From NCBI GenBank assembly GCA_033675265.1, contig JAUJYZ010001117.1, positions 372,001 through 436,000 of the forward strand: a stretch of DNA of 64,000 nucleotides, given 5' to 3'. A program made the translations under genes and the position numbers. Shown one piece after another: positions 42,567 to 53,639 of this stretch. This stretch comes from Actinostola sp. cb2023 (Eukaryota; Cnidaria; Anthozoa; Actiniaria; Actinostolidae). The notes beneath the pieces were generated by a model, which saw nothing but the letters and a program-made list of their open reading frames with translations, was not told the DNA's origin and made no database searches. The first letter of the stretch is position 1, and every line of letters begins with the position of its first letter.

Positions 42567-45199
42567 CACAGGCAGCCCAACCATTGCTTTTGAGGCTACT
42601 AAATAATTCCAAAACATTTTTTTTTTGATGGGCTTCCTGTGGTAGAGCGCGCGCGCATTTATATATTGGGTTCCCTGTGCTGAGTAATGTCCTATGTTGG
42701 GCTTCCTGTGTGCCTCCTGCGGGATGCGCCCGCAGCAAATGTGTATATTTATACAAGGTATGAAACTCCAGTCACGTGATGGCCTGATGTGCGGCGCAGC
42801 GCAAGTAGATGGTGCACTTTTCCGTGAGCCGAATAGCCGAAGTCGTCGTACGCTACAGGCCCTTGGGGGGTACCCAGGGTGAAGTCGTTATTATGGCGGG
42901 GAGTGGAAGAGAAGTTCATATCAAGAAAGACTGATTTTTTCGGTGTAAACGTTGGGATTCTTTTCCCTATTCATGGTAAGTTTAGAAGTTCACAATTCAT
43001 GTCAACTTTAAGTAAATCTAGAAGAAATTCGACGGTTTTAAAGTAGTCCTTTTTCATTTTGAATGGTTGAGAAAAACTTTGGATGTGTTGTGCTCGACAC
43101 GTGAGAAAGTTTTGCAGTTGAAAATAAACTGAACTAAAAGTACTTTTTGTCATGGTTTTTACGTAGTAATTGCTCTAAATGTTCTCTAATGAAAGGACTT
43201 GCCTATACTAGGGCAGAAGGGCTGCTTAATACTCCTCAACAAATCAGTTTTTTTCTATAAATTATGACTGAGCAGTGAGCTATTTCAGTATTTGACAAGT
43301 GTGTAGACTGTAGCAGTGTCAGTGATCGAAATACACTTCAACAAGGAACCTCTCTCAACTGACTGATTTTACTTTATCTGTTTAAACATTACTAACTCTC
43401 TCATCTAGAAAGTGTTTGACATAATTTTGTACTTTACTTATAGTTCTTCTGACACAAGGGAACGCCAACAGCATAAACCATCTCAGTGTGAGCAAAATAT
43501 AGACAAACTCAACATCGAAGACGAAGGAGACATGAATGGCGATGGACTCGTGAAGCTGCCGTGAACTAAAATATTAACAGTTGTTCGTTATTGTCATTGA
43601 AATAGCACGACACATTTAGCAAATATTAAAGTCTTACTATCATCTGAGAGAAACAGAGTAATTTTAACGGCGTATTTTTCGTAACCGGGAACTTGTCGCC
43701 TTTGTGTATAATATTTATCCATTGTTATTAAGCTTATTTCCATGCTATTACTGATCAATATAGTAAATAAATTGCACAGAAAGTAACGGCAAAACAGTGT
43801 GTAAAAAGCTAGTAAACTTATTGTTGAAATAAATACGTTTGTTTGTCATTTTGTGTACAAGTCAGACTGATAGCAAATGTGTTGTGCAGTACTAAATATT
43901 GAGACTATTCAGCATTTATAAAACACAATGCGTCAATTTTGAAGATTTTAATCGATAAAAATCAAAATACAAAACAAATACTTTACAGAAGTCAAAACAG
44001 AAAACAGATAAAGTATATTGATCAGTAATAGCATGGAAATAAGCTTAATAACAATGGATAAATATTATACACAAAGGCGACAAGTTCCCGGTTACGAAAA
44101 ATACGCCGTTAAAATTACTCTGTTTCTCTCAGATGATAGTAAGACTTTAATATTTGCTAAATGTGTCGTGCTATTTCAATGACAATAACGAACAACTGTT
44201 AATATTTTAGTTCACGGCAGCTTCACGAGTCCATCGCCATTCATGTCTCCTTCGTCTTCGATGTTGAGTTTGTCTATATTTTGCTCACACTGAGATGGTT
44301 TATGCTGTTGGCGTTCCCTTGTGTCAGAAGAACTATAAGTAAAGTACAAAATTATGTCAAACACTTTCTAGATGAGAGAGTTAGTAATGTTTAAACAGAT
44401 AAAGTAAAATCAGTCAGTTGAGAGAGGTTCCTTGTTGAAGTGTATTTCGATCACTGACACTGCTACAGTCTACACACTTGTCAAATACTGAAATAGCTCA
44501 CTGCTCAGTCATAATTTATAGAAAAAAACTGATTTGTTGAGGAGTATTAAGCAGCCCTTCTGCCCTAGTATAGGCAAGTCCTTTCATTAGAGAACATTTA
44601 GAGCAATTACTACGTAAAAACCATGACAAAAAGTACTTTTAGTTCAGTTTATTTTCAACTGCAAAACTTTCTCACGTGTCGAGCACAACACATCCAAAGT
44701 TTCTCAACCATTCAAAATGAAAAAGGACTACTTTAAAACCGTCGAATTTCTTCTAGATTTACTTAAAGTTGACATGAATTGTGAACTTCTAAACTTACCA
44801 TGAATAGGGAAAAGAATCCCAACGTTTACACCGAAAAAATCAGTCTTTCTTGATATGAACTTCTCTTCCACTCCCCGCCATAATAACGACTTCACCCTGG
44901 GTACCCCCCAAGGGCCTGTAGCGTACGACGACTTCGGCTATTCGGCTCACGGAAAAGTGCACCATCTACTTGCGCACATCAGGCCATCACGTGACTGGAG
45001 TTTCATACCTTGTATAAATATACACATTTGCTGCGGGCGCATCCCGCAGGAGGCACACAGGAAGCCCAACATAGGACATTACTCAGCACAGGGAACCCAA
45101 TATATAAATGCGCGCGCGCTCTACCACAGGAAGCCCATCAAAAAAAAAATGTTTTGGAATTATTTAGTAGCCTCAAAAGCAATGGTTGGGCTGCCTGTG
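42567..45199. repeat. Giant palindrome: 1.19-kb inverted arms, 251-bp spacer
   Basis: The left arm 42567-43762 and right arm 44014-45199 are nearly identical inverted copies; the differences seen are small, such as an 8-bp insertion near 42790. The outer edge is CACAGGCAGCCCAACC. Arms contain repeated GGGCTTCCTGTG motifs and an ATG with a CATGGTAAG donor-like site (about 42977). Then comes an acceptor-like ACTTATAG before an open segment (DTRERQQHKPSQCEQ..NGDGLVKLP, stop at about 43561). The two exon-like segments point tail to tail. The block replaces 62371-62951 of copy B. Confidence 0.92.
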
Positions 45200-45287
45200 C
45201 ACCAGCCAGTCGATCGTACATTTCATTGTTATTGATGCTTTGTTGTTGGGAACCAATATGGTGACTATGACGTAATGTGCACTAAAG

Positions 45288-45525
45288 GTAAAGGTACTAC
45301 GTTTAACATCTGTAACCCCTTAAGTCGAAACTGATCTCCCAGGAGGCTGATGGTGCGCCCTTTTACCTCCTCTCTCCATCAGTGCTCCGTCTTACAGGTA
45401 TTTAAAGCTGTACTGAGCTACACGGGTTAGTGGGAAGTCGAAACAAGGATGTGAGGTCATGAAGAATTGAACTGGGCACCTCTCGCTTAGAAGACTGCAC
45501 ACTAACCAACTAAGCCATCCTTGCT
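45288..45525 (-). mobile_element. tRNA-derived SINE, copy A
   Basis: On the minus strand, GGATGGCTTAGTTGGTTAGT fits an A box (TRGCNNAGYNGG) and GTTCAATTC fits a B box, about 35 nt apart. A unique body and the end ACCTTTACCTTTAGTGC follow. The same element is at 62952-63205 within the duplication. Confidence 0.75.
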
Positions 45526-45686
45526 CCTCTTCTGCACTCCAATGATATAGACACAAGCGCATGTCATTCTATATTACTTTTATAACATATTTTTGGACAA
45601 TTTTTGGGAGCTCTGTCCTCTGTCAGATATAAATACAGTAGTCAGCCTATCAGAGCGTGATCTGTCTAAAAATATCATTGGCTTAC

Positions 45687-48600
45687 CAAAAAGAGGGGTC
45701 ACCAAACCCCACAAGAACACCATGACAGACCCCATTGCATACATCAGTAAGACAACAATAGCAACAATAGCCAGTGGAATAAAGTTTTCTGCTGTACTTC
45801 TTTGGTGTGTGCTAGTCTGCTTTGCCTTGTATATCTTGCTATATATAATGAGTGCTATTATCACTGCCAATGCACCTATGATCATATCTTTTGGATATAA
45901 TGTACTGAAACAAATACAAAATAATTGTTAACAGTTATTATTGAAGAAATAGAAAACGAGGCAGCGTGCTCTATGGAGTCATAGAAGCTGTGAGTGATGC
46001 GGGAATTGGAAGAAGATGAGAGAAGTGCTAGAAGAAGCACAAAGGGGAGGGGGTATTACAGTCTTCCCATCATGCTTAGCTGCTGTTTTTGGCGCGAAGT
46101 TGAAAAGAATCAACATGGCGGACAATGCGGAAAGGCTGAAATGGCGATGCTCTAAAACACTGGATTAAACGAACGTCAAGAAGTCATGGTGAGTTGAAAG
46201 TCCGCATAATTATTATTCCATTCTTCTTCTCTTTGTCTAACGATTAAAATTGCCTCTACATATGATTAATAACATGACAAAAAACAGCCATGGTTGAACA
46301 CAACCGTCACGGTGCGTATTCTTGATTCCCTCGCTACATGAGACACGTGAAGGTTAAGCAGCTAAAACTATTTTCTATTGTGGAGTACTTTTTAAAATGC
46401 TATACATTCTAGCAAGTTTAATAAATGATTTCTCTAAAAAGTAGACTATACCCTAATGTATCCACATTTAGTTTGATTTTCTTAGTGTTGAACTTAGCGT
46501 TTTTAACGTTCACATTTTATTCCCACAAAAAAAAAAATCATAATTTAATGCTTTTAGTCTATCTCACAAGGTGAAGAACTACTTTAAAAGTTTGCATTAC
46601 ATTACATAATATTTGTTCATATGTTTTTTTTCCATTTATCAATGAAACTTTTTGGGGGTTTGTTTGTTGCTTTAATTTTCATTGCATCACCCACCTAGTT
46701 AATAAACCCTCTGCAACTTATACAAATCGAAAACACGGCCATCCAAGCAAACAAGATGTGGAAAACAAGTAATAAAATAGACAAAACATGTAACTTCAAG
46801 CAATTTTAATTTGATTTGACAGTTTAAAAACTGTCAAGTTATATAATAATAATTACTCGGGCCCAGGCCGCAGGCCGCCCGAGTTAGAAAATGCGGATTT
46901 CGGTTGTAGTAGTAGTAGTAGTCGTTTTGTTCGGCTCCAAAATGACGAGTATGCGACGTATTTAATCGTATCCGGAGTTTCAAGATTACTCAGCAGATTT
47001 GAAAAGATAAACGAGAAACAGGACTCAAGTAGATTTTGAATCTTAGTTTTGAAAGCAGCTGTAGATCTTCAAGCTATTAAAAGGTCAGGATTCTAGTTCA
47101 TCGTTCAATGACTAGAAGTGGTAAAAGGACTAGAAGCTCGCTTAAAATATATATTTTTTTAAACAAACGCGAGGCCGTTATCGGAACCATCTGACCTATG
47201 CAACCTCAAGACGTATCATGTTCGTACTCACCGGACTAATAGTCTCCCTCGTCACTCAACTGTCACTGATTGTCATGACGTCAGAGAAATTATATTGTAT
47301 TGAAGAAGATGTCCTTGTTTTATTCGACGTTCGAACCGTAACTCGAACCCGAACTCGATTCCAAACTCGACGTTTCGGGATCTGAAGCTAGAGAGGGGGC
47401 CTTTACACAAACTCATCAAAATCAAATCAATTGAACTCAAAGTCAAAAGGTATAATCAAATGAACTCAAAGGCAAATCAAATGAACTCGACACATACATG
47501 TATATACATAGTCTCCCTCGTCACGCAACTGTCAGTCATTGTCAGGTCTCTCCTCGCGCAGCTGACATTGTCCTTGTTCTTCAACCAACTGGCATTCATT
47601 TTCAAGTACTTCCTCGAACAACTGACATTTTCCTTTTCACAATGCCCGAGTGAACGCTCATTGAGCGTCTTGTTATATTTATAATTATGTGATGTGATGT
47701 TATTTACCACCCGACAGTGAGTAGTTGTATTAAAGGACAGTTCAAGAGGACGCTGAGGATGGCTATGGACATCAAAGCAACAATTAATCAATTTATTAAC
47801 ATTAAACATGCATATATACTGTCAGGAGCCCATAAGTAGGAGCGTCCATACGGTATTGGGTAGTGTCACAGCGTTTTCACAAGTGTGGTTATTTTTAGAA
47901 CAGTTTTCCCGCGAATTTTGACCAATCAGAGAACGTTTCCTGTGACGTTTTTTTTAAATTTTGATGAGATGGCAGGTAAAAAAAGATGGCATCTGATAGC
48001 GACAAAGAGATTCTTCAAGTGAACTAAACTACGAATCGTCTAGTGATAGTGAGAGCAGTATTGAGTCATTCGGTACAACAGAATCACTTGAAAGTGATAG
48101 TGGTGACGATTGTGCTTCTAAAGGCATCCAAAGCTAGTAGTGGTTCGAAGAACTCCAACACGAAGGGACCTACTGAGAAGCTGTTGTAGCGTGTGGATGC
48201 AAATTAGCCGAAGACTTTCAAAGACATATTTTCGTCTAAACTATTTCGTCAGAAAGTGAATTCAATTTATTCTTGGATGTGGTTTAGTGGTATCTTGTAA
48301 TTATCGTTGTGGAGTTTGAAGACTGACAAGGCTATTCAAAAACAAATTCGCTGAAACTGCATGAGCGACAAGACGAGTGAATCAAATAAAGTAAGCGTGT
48401 TTGTTGTCATTTGTTGTGTCTTTTCTGTTACCTAAAATGACTTAAAAATGAATTGTGAAAATTTTTGTGAGTCTGCCGATTTGAAATATATTAATAAAAA
48501 CACCTTCATTCAAGTTTTGATGTTTAATTTAATGGTTCACTGAGCTTATTATTTTATACACACGCTTCACTGTCAAGTATAAAGCCGAATAGTTGAGCGA

Positions 48601-50957
48601 AACTGACTCAAAATTGCTTTGTTTTTTAAATTCAGTGACCTTCTTACTACTCAGACATTCAAACAGTCGGCTGGAACTTGTCAATTAATCAAATTCAAAA
48701 CTCACTGACGAATTGAAAACTAAACTGATACATTCTTCGACCAAATGATCCATAATGTAGCTCAAAATCATATTTGGTTTCCATTTGGTGGGTCTTCTGA
48801 CTTTCATTTTTAAGTTTTCTGATTTTTCATGTTGATTGACAGAAGCGAAAAACCAAATTACAAGCCAACTGCCTAAATAGACTATCGCTTTCAAATAATG
48901 CACCTTACTTGACTTTAACTTTGACTTTCTAAAGTTTCAGAGGCACAACGCTTCATAATACGTTTGTATTTCTCCGTGAGGTAAGCAGGAACTGATATTT
49001 CTGATCAGAAAACACGCGTTCACATTATCTATCCTCGAAACTCTGCTACGAAACCGCCTGGCCATCACTTCAATTCAAATCCTGTAAGTTGGGAAACGCG
49101 ATGATAAAATTGTGAATCAGACACAAAGAAAACTGGATGATCCTGACTTTTATTTGTACATTCATCTCTTCGGGTCTTTCGAAATTCCGCCATTTTATTT
49201 TTGACGTGAAACCGGAAATGAAACCGCCATACCGGAAACGTTCTCTGATTGGTCAATTGACCTTCTTTCGCGGAAAAACTGTTCTAAAAATAACCACACT
49301 TGTGAAAACGCTGTGACACAGACCCAATATAGAGCATGGACGCTCCTACTTAGTAATTTCCAATGCTCCCGACAATAATAAAATGTCCCGAGTACAGCAA
49401 GATTTTTTAAATGTTATTTTTATATATAGACACAAGTGTTTATGTGCATCAATATCCTCAATAGTGAGAATACGGAAAATATACAACTTGATATTTTTCA
49501 GTAACAGTTGGTTATTAGACCTTTCAGGGTCAATAGTTCACTAATTAAAACAACTCGTAAGGAAATACACCATATCAAGTACAATATTATTAGTCGGGCT
49601 TCCTGTGGAAAAGCCCGACTCTAAAAATGAGATTCGGTCGTCGTCTTTGTCTTCAAATCGCAAACTGGGTTCTACAGCGCATGCTCCCTGTGCTGCACGA
49701 GGAGCTCTGGGTATAGAATTAATGCTAACCACATGGCTCAGTCAAGACGAGACATCGCACGTCGTCCTCTTTCTTCACAAACCTTGTTGAAGGGAGGTTT
49801 ATATGTCGTCTTTTTTTAGCGAGTTGAGAGAGAAGCAGTTGTGTTTAATATGCAGAAGAGAAATGAAGAAGCATGATCGACTTAAAATAGTGCTATTGAA
49901 GCCTTTGTAAGCTTTTAAAAATATATAATATCTTAGCTGTAATATAACATAGTTTTGAAAGTGACAGCTTTAAAATTTAATGGGGCAAAATAGATTTTGA
50001 AGAGCTCGGTTGAAGCGATTTTCACAAGCGAGCGTGACCTTGTTGTCACTGTCAGACGGGGATAACTGCATTTAAACTCTAATACGCTTGCTCCAAACAC
50101 TTTTAACCGTGGAAATCGGATTCAGTGATAAATTTCCTTTATTTTGGTATAAGATTCACGTATATTACGATTAATTTCAATGGGGCAAACTTCCAAAGAC
50201 TATATATAGGTCTTTCTCTGAATTGTTGATCGTCTTTTGTGTGTCGGTGGAGGCATTTGGAACCGAGAGTTTGAAGGCTCAAATGTAAATTCTTCGAGCA
50301 ATACACGTAGCGTTGCTCTCTACTCGTCGAAGCGATCGCTGTAACCAACACAGTGAAGTTTTATTCGATTGCCGGCTTTATCCACGACTGTGCGAGATAC
50401 TGTACTAACTATGGCTAGAGCAAATGTTCAAATTTATGGGCAATGACTTTGATATGGGTTCGCGGTGCATGATGGGAAGACTGTAATACCCCCCCCCCCC
50501 CCTTGAGAAGCACGAGGCTTGCTTCATTGATCCAGATTCATCTATTATTTAAAGCTATATATTGTTATGTTAAAATAAATTTAAGCTTAATTATATACAT
50601 ATATACTGTATTTTTTCAGATATCCTATATCTTTTGATTGAATACCTTTATTTGTAGGCCTAATAATCGTTAACATAGCTTACACAGATACAAAACAAAA
50701 CTTTTATTTAAGTGTCCAATGTGTTCCCAAACTCAGCTATATATCTACTGTATCACTCACCCGACAATCAAGAAAATCACCAAGTACCACAAGAAATAAT
50801 TGGTTTGGTAGTAGATCAGATTATTTATTATTCTATTTTCCATCCTCTCAGGGTCGTTGATTGTTGGTAGCGTGAATTTCGCGTTCGTGAGAATATCTTG
50901 TAACGAGCGGAAACGTGGAAGCTGAACTACAGCAGGTCCTCCAGTGTTGGCCGCCAT
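45687..50957 (-). CDS. PRAF2/ARL6IP5-like membrane protein, copy A; exons 1 and 2, last exon missing
   Basis: Exon 1 (50761-50957) starts MAANTGGPAVVQLPRFRSL and contains NLIYYQTNYFLWYL, matching the conserved NLLYYQTNY segment of PRA1-family proteins. Exon 2 (45687-45904) joins in phase 2 (FLIVG/TLYPKDMII) and encodes the remaining hydrophobic hairpins: IIGALAVIIALIIYSKIYK and LLMYAMGSVMVFLWGLVTP. PRAF proteins are ER/Golgi multi-pass proteins involved in glutamate transporter trafficking and Rab/prenyl binding. Exon 3, present in copy B, is absent: at its position copy A has the palindrome. Splicing from exon 2 into the exon-like segment of the right arm gives about 20 residues and a stop. 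Either this copy is a truncated gene or exon 3 lies elsewhere. Intron 1 (4.86 kb) is occupied by a TIR block. Confidence 0.8.
46094..47820. other. No recognised gene
   Basis: Intronic to PRAF copy A. Degenerate direct repeats of AACTCAAAGNCAAA at 47400-47490 and of CAACTGNCANT at 47525-47630; GTAGTAGTAGTAGT at about 46905. Confidence 0.4.
47821..49373. mobile_element. 1.55-kb TIR element related to 18738-19274
   Basis: The ends GTCAGGAGCCCATAAGTAGG and CCTACTTAGTAA..GCTCCCGAC; arms of about 130 bp include GCGTTTTCACAAGTGTGG, TTTTTAGAACAGTTTT, TTGACCAATCAGAGAACGTT and complements. Remains of an acidic ORF (MASDSDKE; YESSSDSESSIESF) start at 47990 with a frameshift. The right end carries a 9-12-bp insertion in the TIR. 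Confidence 0.8.
49374..50760. other. No recognised gene; PRAF intron 1
   Basis: A hairpin GTCGGGCTTCCTGTGGAAAAGCCCGAC at 49592-49618 uses the GGGCTTCCTGTG motif that is also repeated in the palindrome arms. C-run at 50489-50502. Confidence 0.4.
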
Positions 50958-51061
50958 CTTGTTAAATTATGTGGCACGACACAGGTAACCCAAAAACAAA
51001 ATTCGAATGACATTGACCAAGTACTGTAAATTTTAAAATAAGAGCCCCAAAATGGCTTTTA

Positions 51062-52018
51062 CAGTGGAACCCGGCCTTACGGACATCCGGTTAATACGGA
51101 CACCCGGTTATTACAGACATGTTGTTCTGTCCCGGCCGAAACTCATACAAATGTCTATAAAATATACCCGTTTAATACGGACACCGGAAAATACGGACAA
51201 CGGACACTTTTTCCTGTCCCAATACGCCCATTTTCATACAAGGTCTACCCGGTTAATACGGACACTTTATTTTCCTAAAACAACGACAATGTGTAAATTG
51301 ATCGCTTTTTATAGACCACTTCAAGATGTAAGTGTATGCTGGGTAATCAGGGCCGAAAGATAGATTTGACTTCGTATCTTCATGTTTAGTCAAATTTTGA
51401 AATAAAACTTTTTGTGCTGATCGAGAAACCTTTTATTTAGCTTTTGTAAATTTTCTGAGCCAATGGAATGAAACAGTGAGTCAAGAAAATATTTTTTCGA
51501 GTAAAACCCATTGTTTTGATCTAAGTGCGTCCGATCGAATTACGGCGAAATAAGCAGATTTTACAAGTAAAACATTTCCTACAAAACCGGCTCAATCTGC
51601 CAAAAAAACTTCAAGAACGATAGATAAAAGGTTTCTCAATCAGCACAAAAAAGTTTTATTTCAAAAATTAGACTAAACATGAAGATACGAAGTCAAATCT
51701 ATCTTTCGCCAGTATCTCTCTTAACTTGAATTCTGCCCCGATTACCCATCATACACCTTACATCGTGAAGTAGTCTATTAAAATTACGCACGTTCCGTGC
51801 TTTCTCACGTTCAACTTATAAACTGATTGATACTGAATTACGTGCATTCAGAGTTTCCCCACTAAAAATAAACAGATCATCACCAGTGGCATGCAGTCAT
51901 TGTTTCCGCTAAAAATGTAAATGACGTAAATTGACCGACCCGGTTTATATACGGACACCCGGTTAATACGGACACTGCGTCTCGTCCCGATGGTGTCCGT
52001 ATTAACCGGGTTCCACTG
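51062..52018. mobile_element. Tc1/pogo-like MITE, CAGTGGAACCCGG ends, TA duplication
   Basis: TA CAGTGGAACCCGG and CCGGGTTCCACTG TA are exact. Subterminal CCGGTTAATACGGACA is repeated at both ends. An inner inverted pair (about 51354-51440 with 51625-51710, GATAGATTTGACTTCGTATC and complement) makes it foldback-like. It starts 104 bp upstream of the PRAF copy A start codon, in its presumed promoter. Confidence 0.88.
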
Positions 52019-52433
52019 TACCTAATAAGTAAAGTATCAGAAAATTCCAAAAATTCAATACAAAATGACAATCCTAGGTCGACCAATCAGAAACGAGAGC
52101 AACTCTTGACTTCCGGAACAAGTTTCAACAGACTTCGTTCCCAGGGGTATTTCTCTGGGAGCGAGTAACGAGCGACAGAATAAACCCCTGGGTTCCCAAA
52201 ACGTCTGCAAAGGAGGCTAAATAAATGGGACAAGCGTCCCAATTTTCAACAGTCATAGTTTTCAACCCTAAATATAGATGTAAGTTCGAATGTCTGAAAA
52301 AAACTCTTGGCCACCTCTTTGTTCTAGTCGGGTTTTTCTGCCCAGTCAGCCAATGCACTTATTCATTTTTCAAACATTTACGCCCCAAGGAGCCGTTGCC
52401 AAGAGCTTTGACTGTATGCAATGTGTAGTATAC
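52019..52433. other. No recognised gene
   Basis: Overlapping short ORFs on both strands at 52125-52428 lack family resemblance. Confidence 0.35.
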
Positions 52434-52935
52434 TGACAGTCGAAGCTCTCGTAAGCGACCAGCTGTAGTTAAGACCACCTTTACGAAACCCCGTTTGTAT
52501 TGTCACTCAAACTCTATAATTAAAAGCTCTCGTAAGCGACCGCTCCCGTAAGCGACCGCTCCCGTAAGCGACCGACCACTTTTGGTAGGTTCCTTTGTTT
52601 TTAAGCTCTCGTATGAGCGACCATTCAGTCTCGAGTCGTATTCAGTCAACCTCAAATACTTCTTCAATAAGTCTAGCTCTTCGAGCCCTCAAAATAATGT
52701 TGTCGGTGTGAAACCTCGCCAGCTAGTGCGCATTGTAATACAGTACTGTAGTAATTCTGTGGTAGCAACATGACATGTACATTCACGAACCTCTTCTGCG
52801 ATAGACAATTACATTACATCTCAAGAGCTCAGTACAAGCTCTCGCAAGCGACCAGCCTCTAATTTTTTTTTAGCGCGGTCGCTAATGAGAGGCCATTCTC
52901 GTAAGCGACCAGCTCTAGTTACGACCACTCTTTCG
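52434..52935. mobile_element. CTCTCGTAAGCGACC-repeat MITE
   Basis: AGCTCTCGTAAGCGACCAGC begins the element after CAGTCGA; the CGTAAGCGACC motif recurs seven or more times, including CCCGTAAGCGACCGCT in tandem at 52534-52575, and partly inverted near 52875. Such arrays of a transposase-site-like motif are typical of Tc1/pogo-type non-autonomous elements. Confidence 0.6.
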
Positions 52936-53639
52936 AATTCCTGAGGTATTGTATTGTATTGTATGTAACTTATATAGCGCTATTTCCGCTTGCTCAATAG
53001 CGCTTTACAACTGTTAAAAATACTATATATAATTAATATGTTACAATAATATAGAATGGGGAAATAGGAAGGGTAAAAATAAATGGGATAGATGATATTA
53101 ATATGGTATCAAGGGAGGGGCTCAGCTGGAGTCTTTGTTCCTTTAGGACTATAAATCAAAGTGATTGTTGTTGAGAACTGTTATTGCAAAAGGGGTACGT
53201 CTTTTGCAATGATCGTTCTAATAAAACGTTGAAAATAAGAGTAAGCCCATGTAAGAATGAGATGTCATCGGCGGGAATGCATGGTACTCTCAACTACAGA
53301 GCCAGAGGCAGTCGGCATAGCCCACATATAAGCTATTTCAAAAAAGGTTGTCTCGTGTTTCGTGCGTATTGCACTTTGCGTATTGCATTGTGTATTCGAT
53401 GATTGAAATGCGTCTTCAAAAACTCAAGCATAATTAATAAGCATTTCGTCCAATCAGAAGGACGAAATCCATCACGTGCATGTACCTTTATACCCGGTAA
53501 TGCACTGCTTATTAGTATTCTTTATATCAAGAATTCTAATGAGGATGGTTTTATATATATATAGGGAAGGTCTCATATTGGTGTCGTATCATTGACCTCC
53601 CTGTTCCCTGTACGAGACGACATATTTTTTATGGTGAGC

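Larger units (their letters stand above)
39690..45940. repeat. Segmental duplication, copy A
   Basis: Collinear with copy B (52950-63600) in these blocks: 39705-40078 with 52963-53330, 40078-40136 with 57172-57219, 40819-40970 with 57223-57361, 40978-42442 with 61237-62370, and 45288-45940 with 62952-63600. Blocks are highly similar with small indels. Gaps between them are insertions specific to one copy. Confidence 0.88.
46049..50493. mobile_element. 4.4-kb block with GGGGGTATTACAGTCTTCCC inverted ends in PRAF intron 1
   Basis: GGGGGTATTACAGTCTTCCC-ATCATGC at 46049 has its complement at 50467-50493, followed by further C. Inside are a short ATG frame after AACATGGCGGACAATGCGG, CGGGC hairpins near 46860 and 49590, and the nested element 47821-49373. 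No transposase ORF remains. Could be one degraded transposon or two solitary ends. Confidence 0.5.

Noticed and set aside
42520..45264. Cys/His-containing ORFs in both palindrome arms (e.g. MYKYTHLLRAHPAGG)
   Set aside because: Identical because the arms are inverted copies; low complexity, rich in the GGGCTTCCTGTG repeat, no family resemblance.
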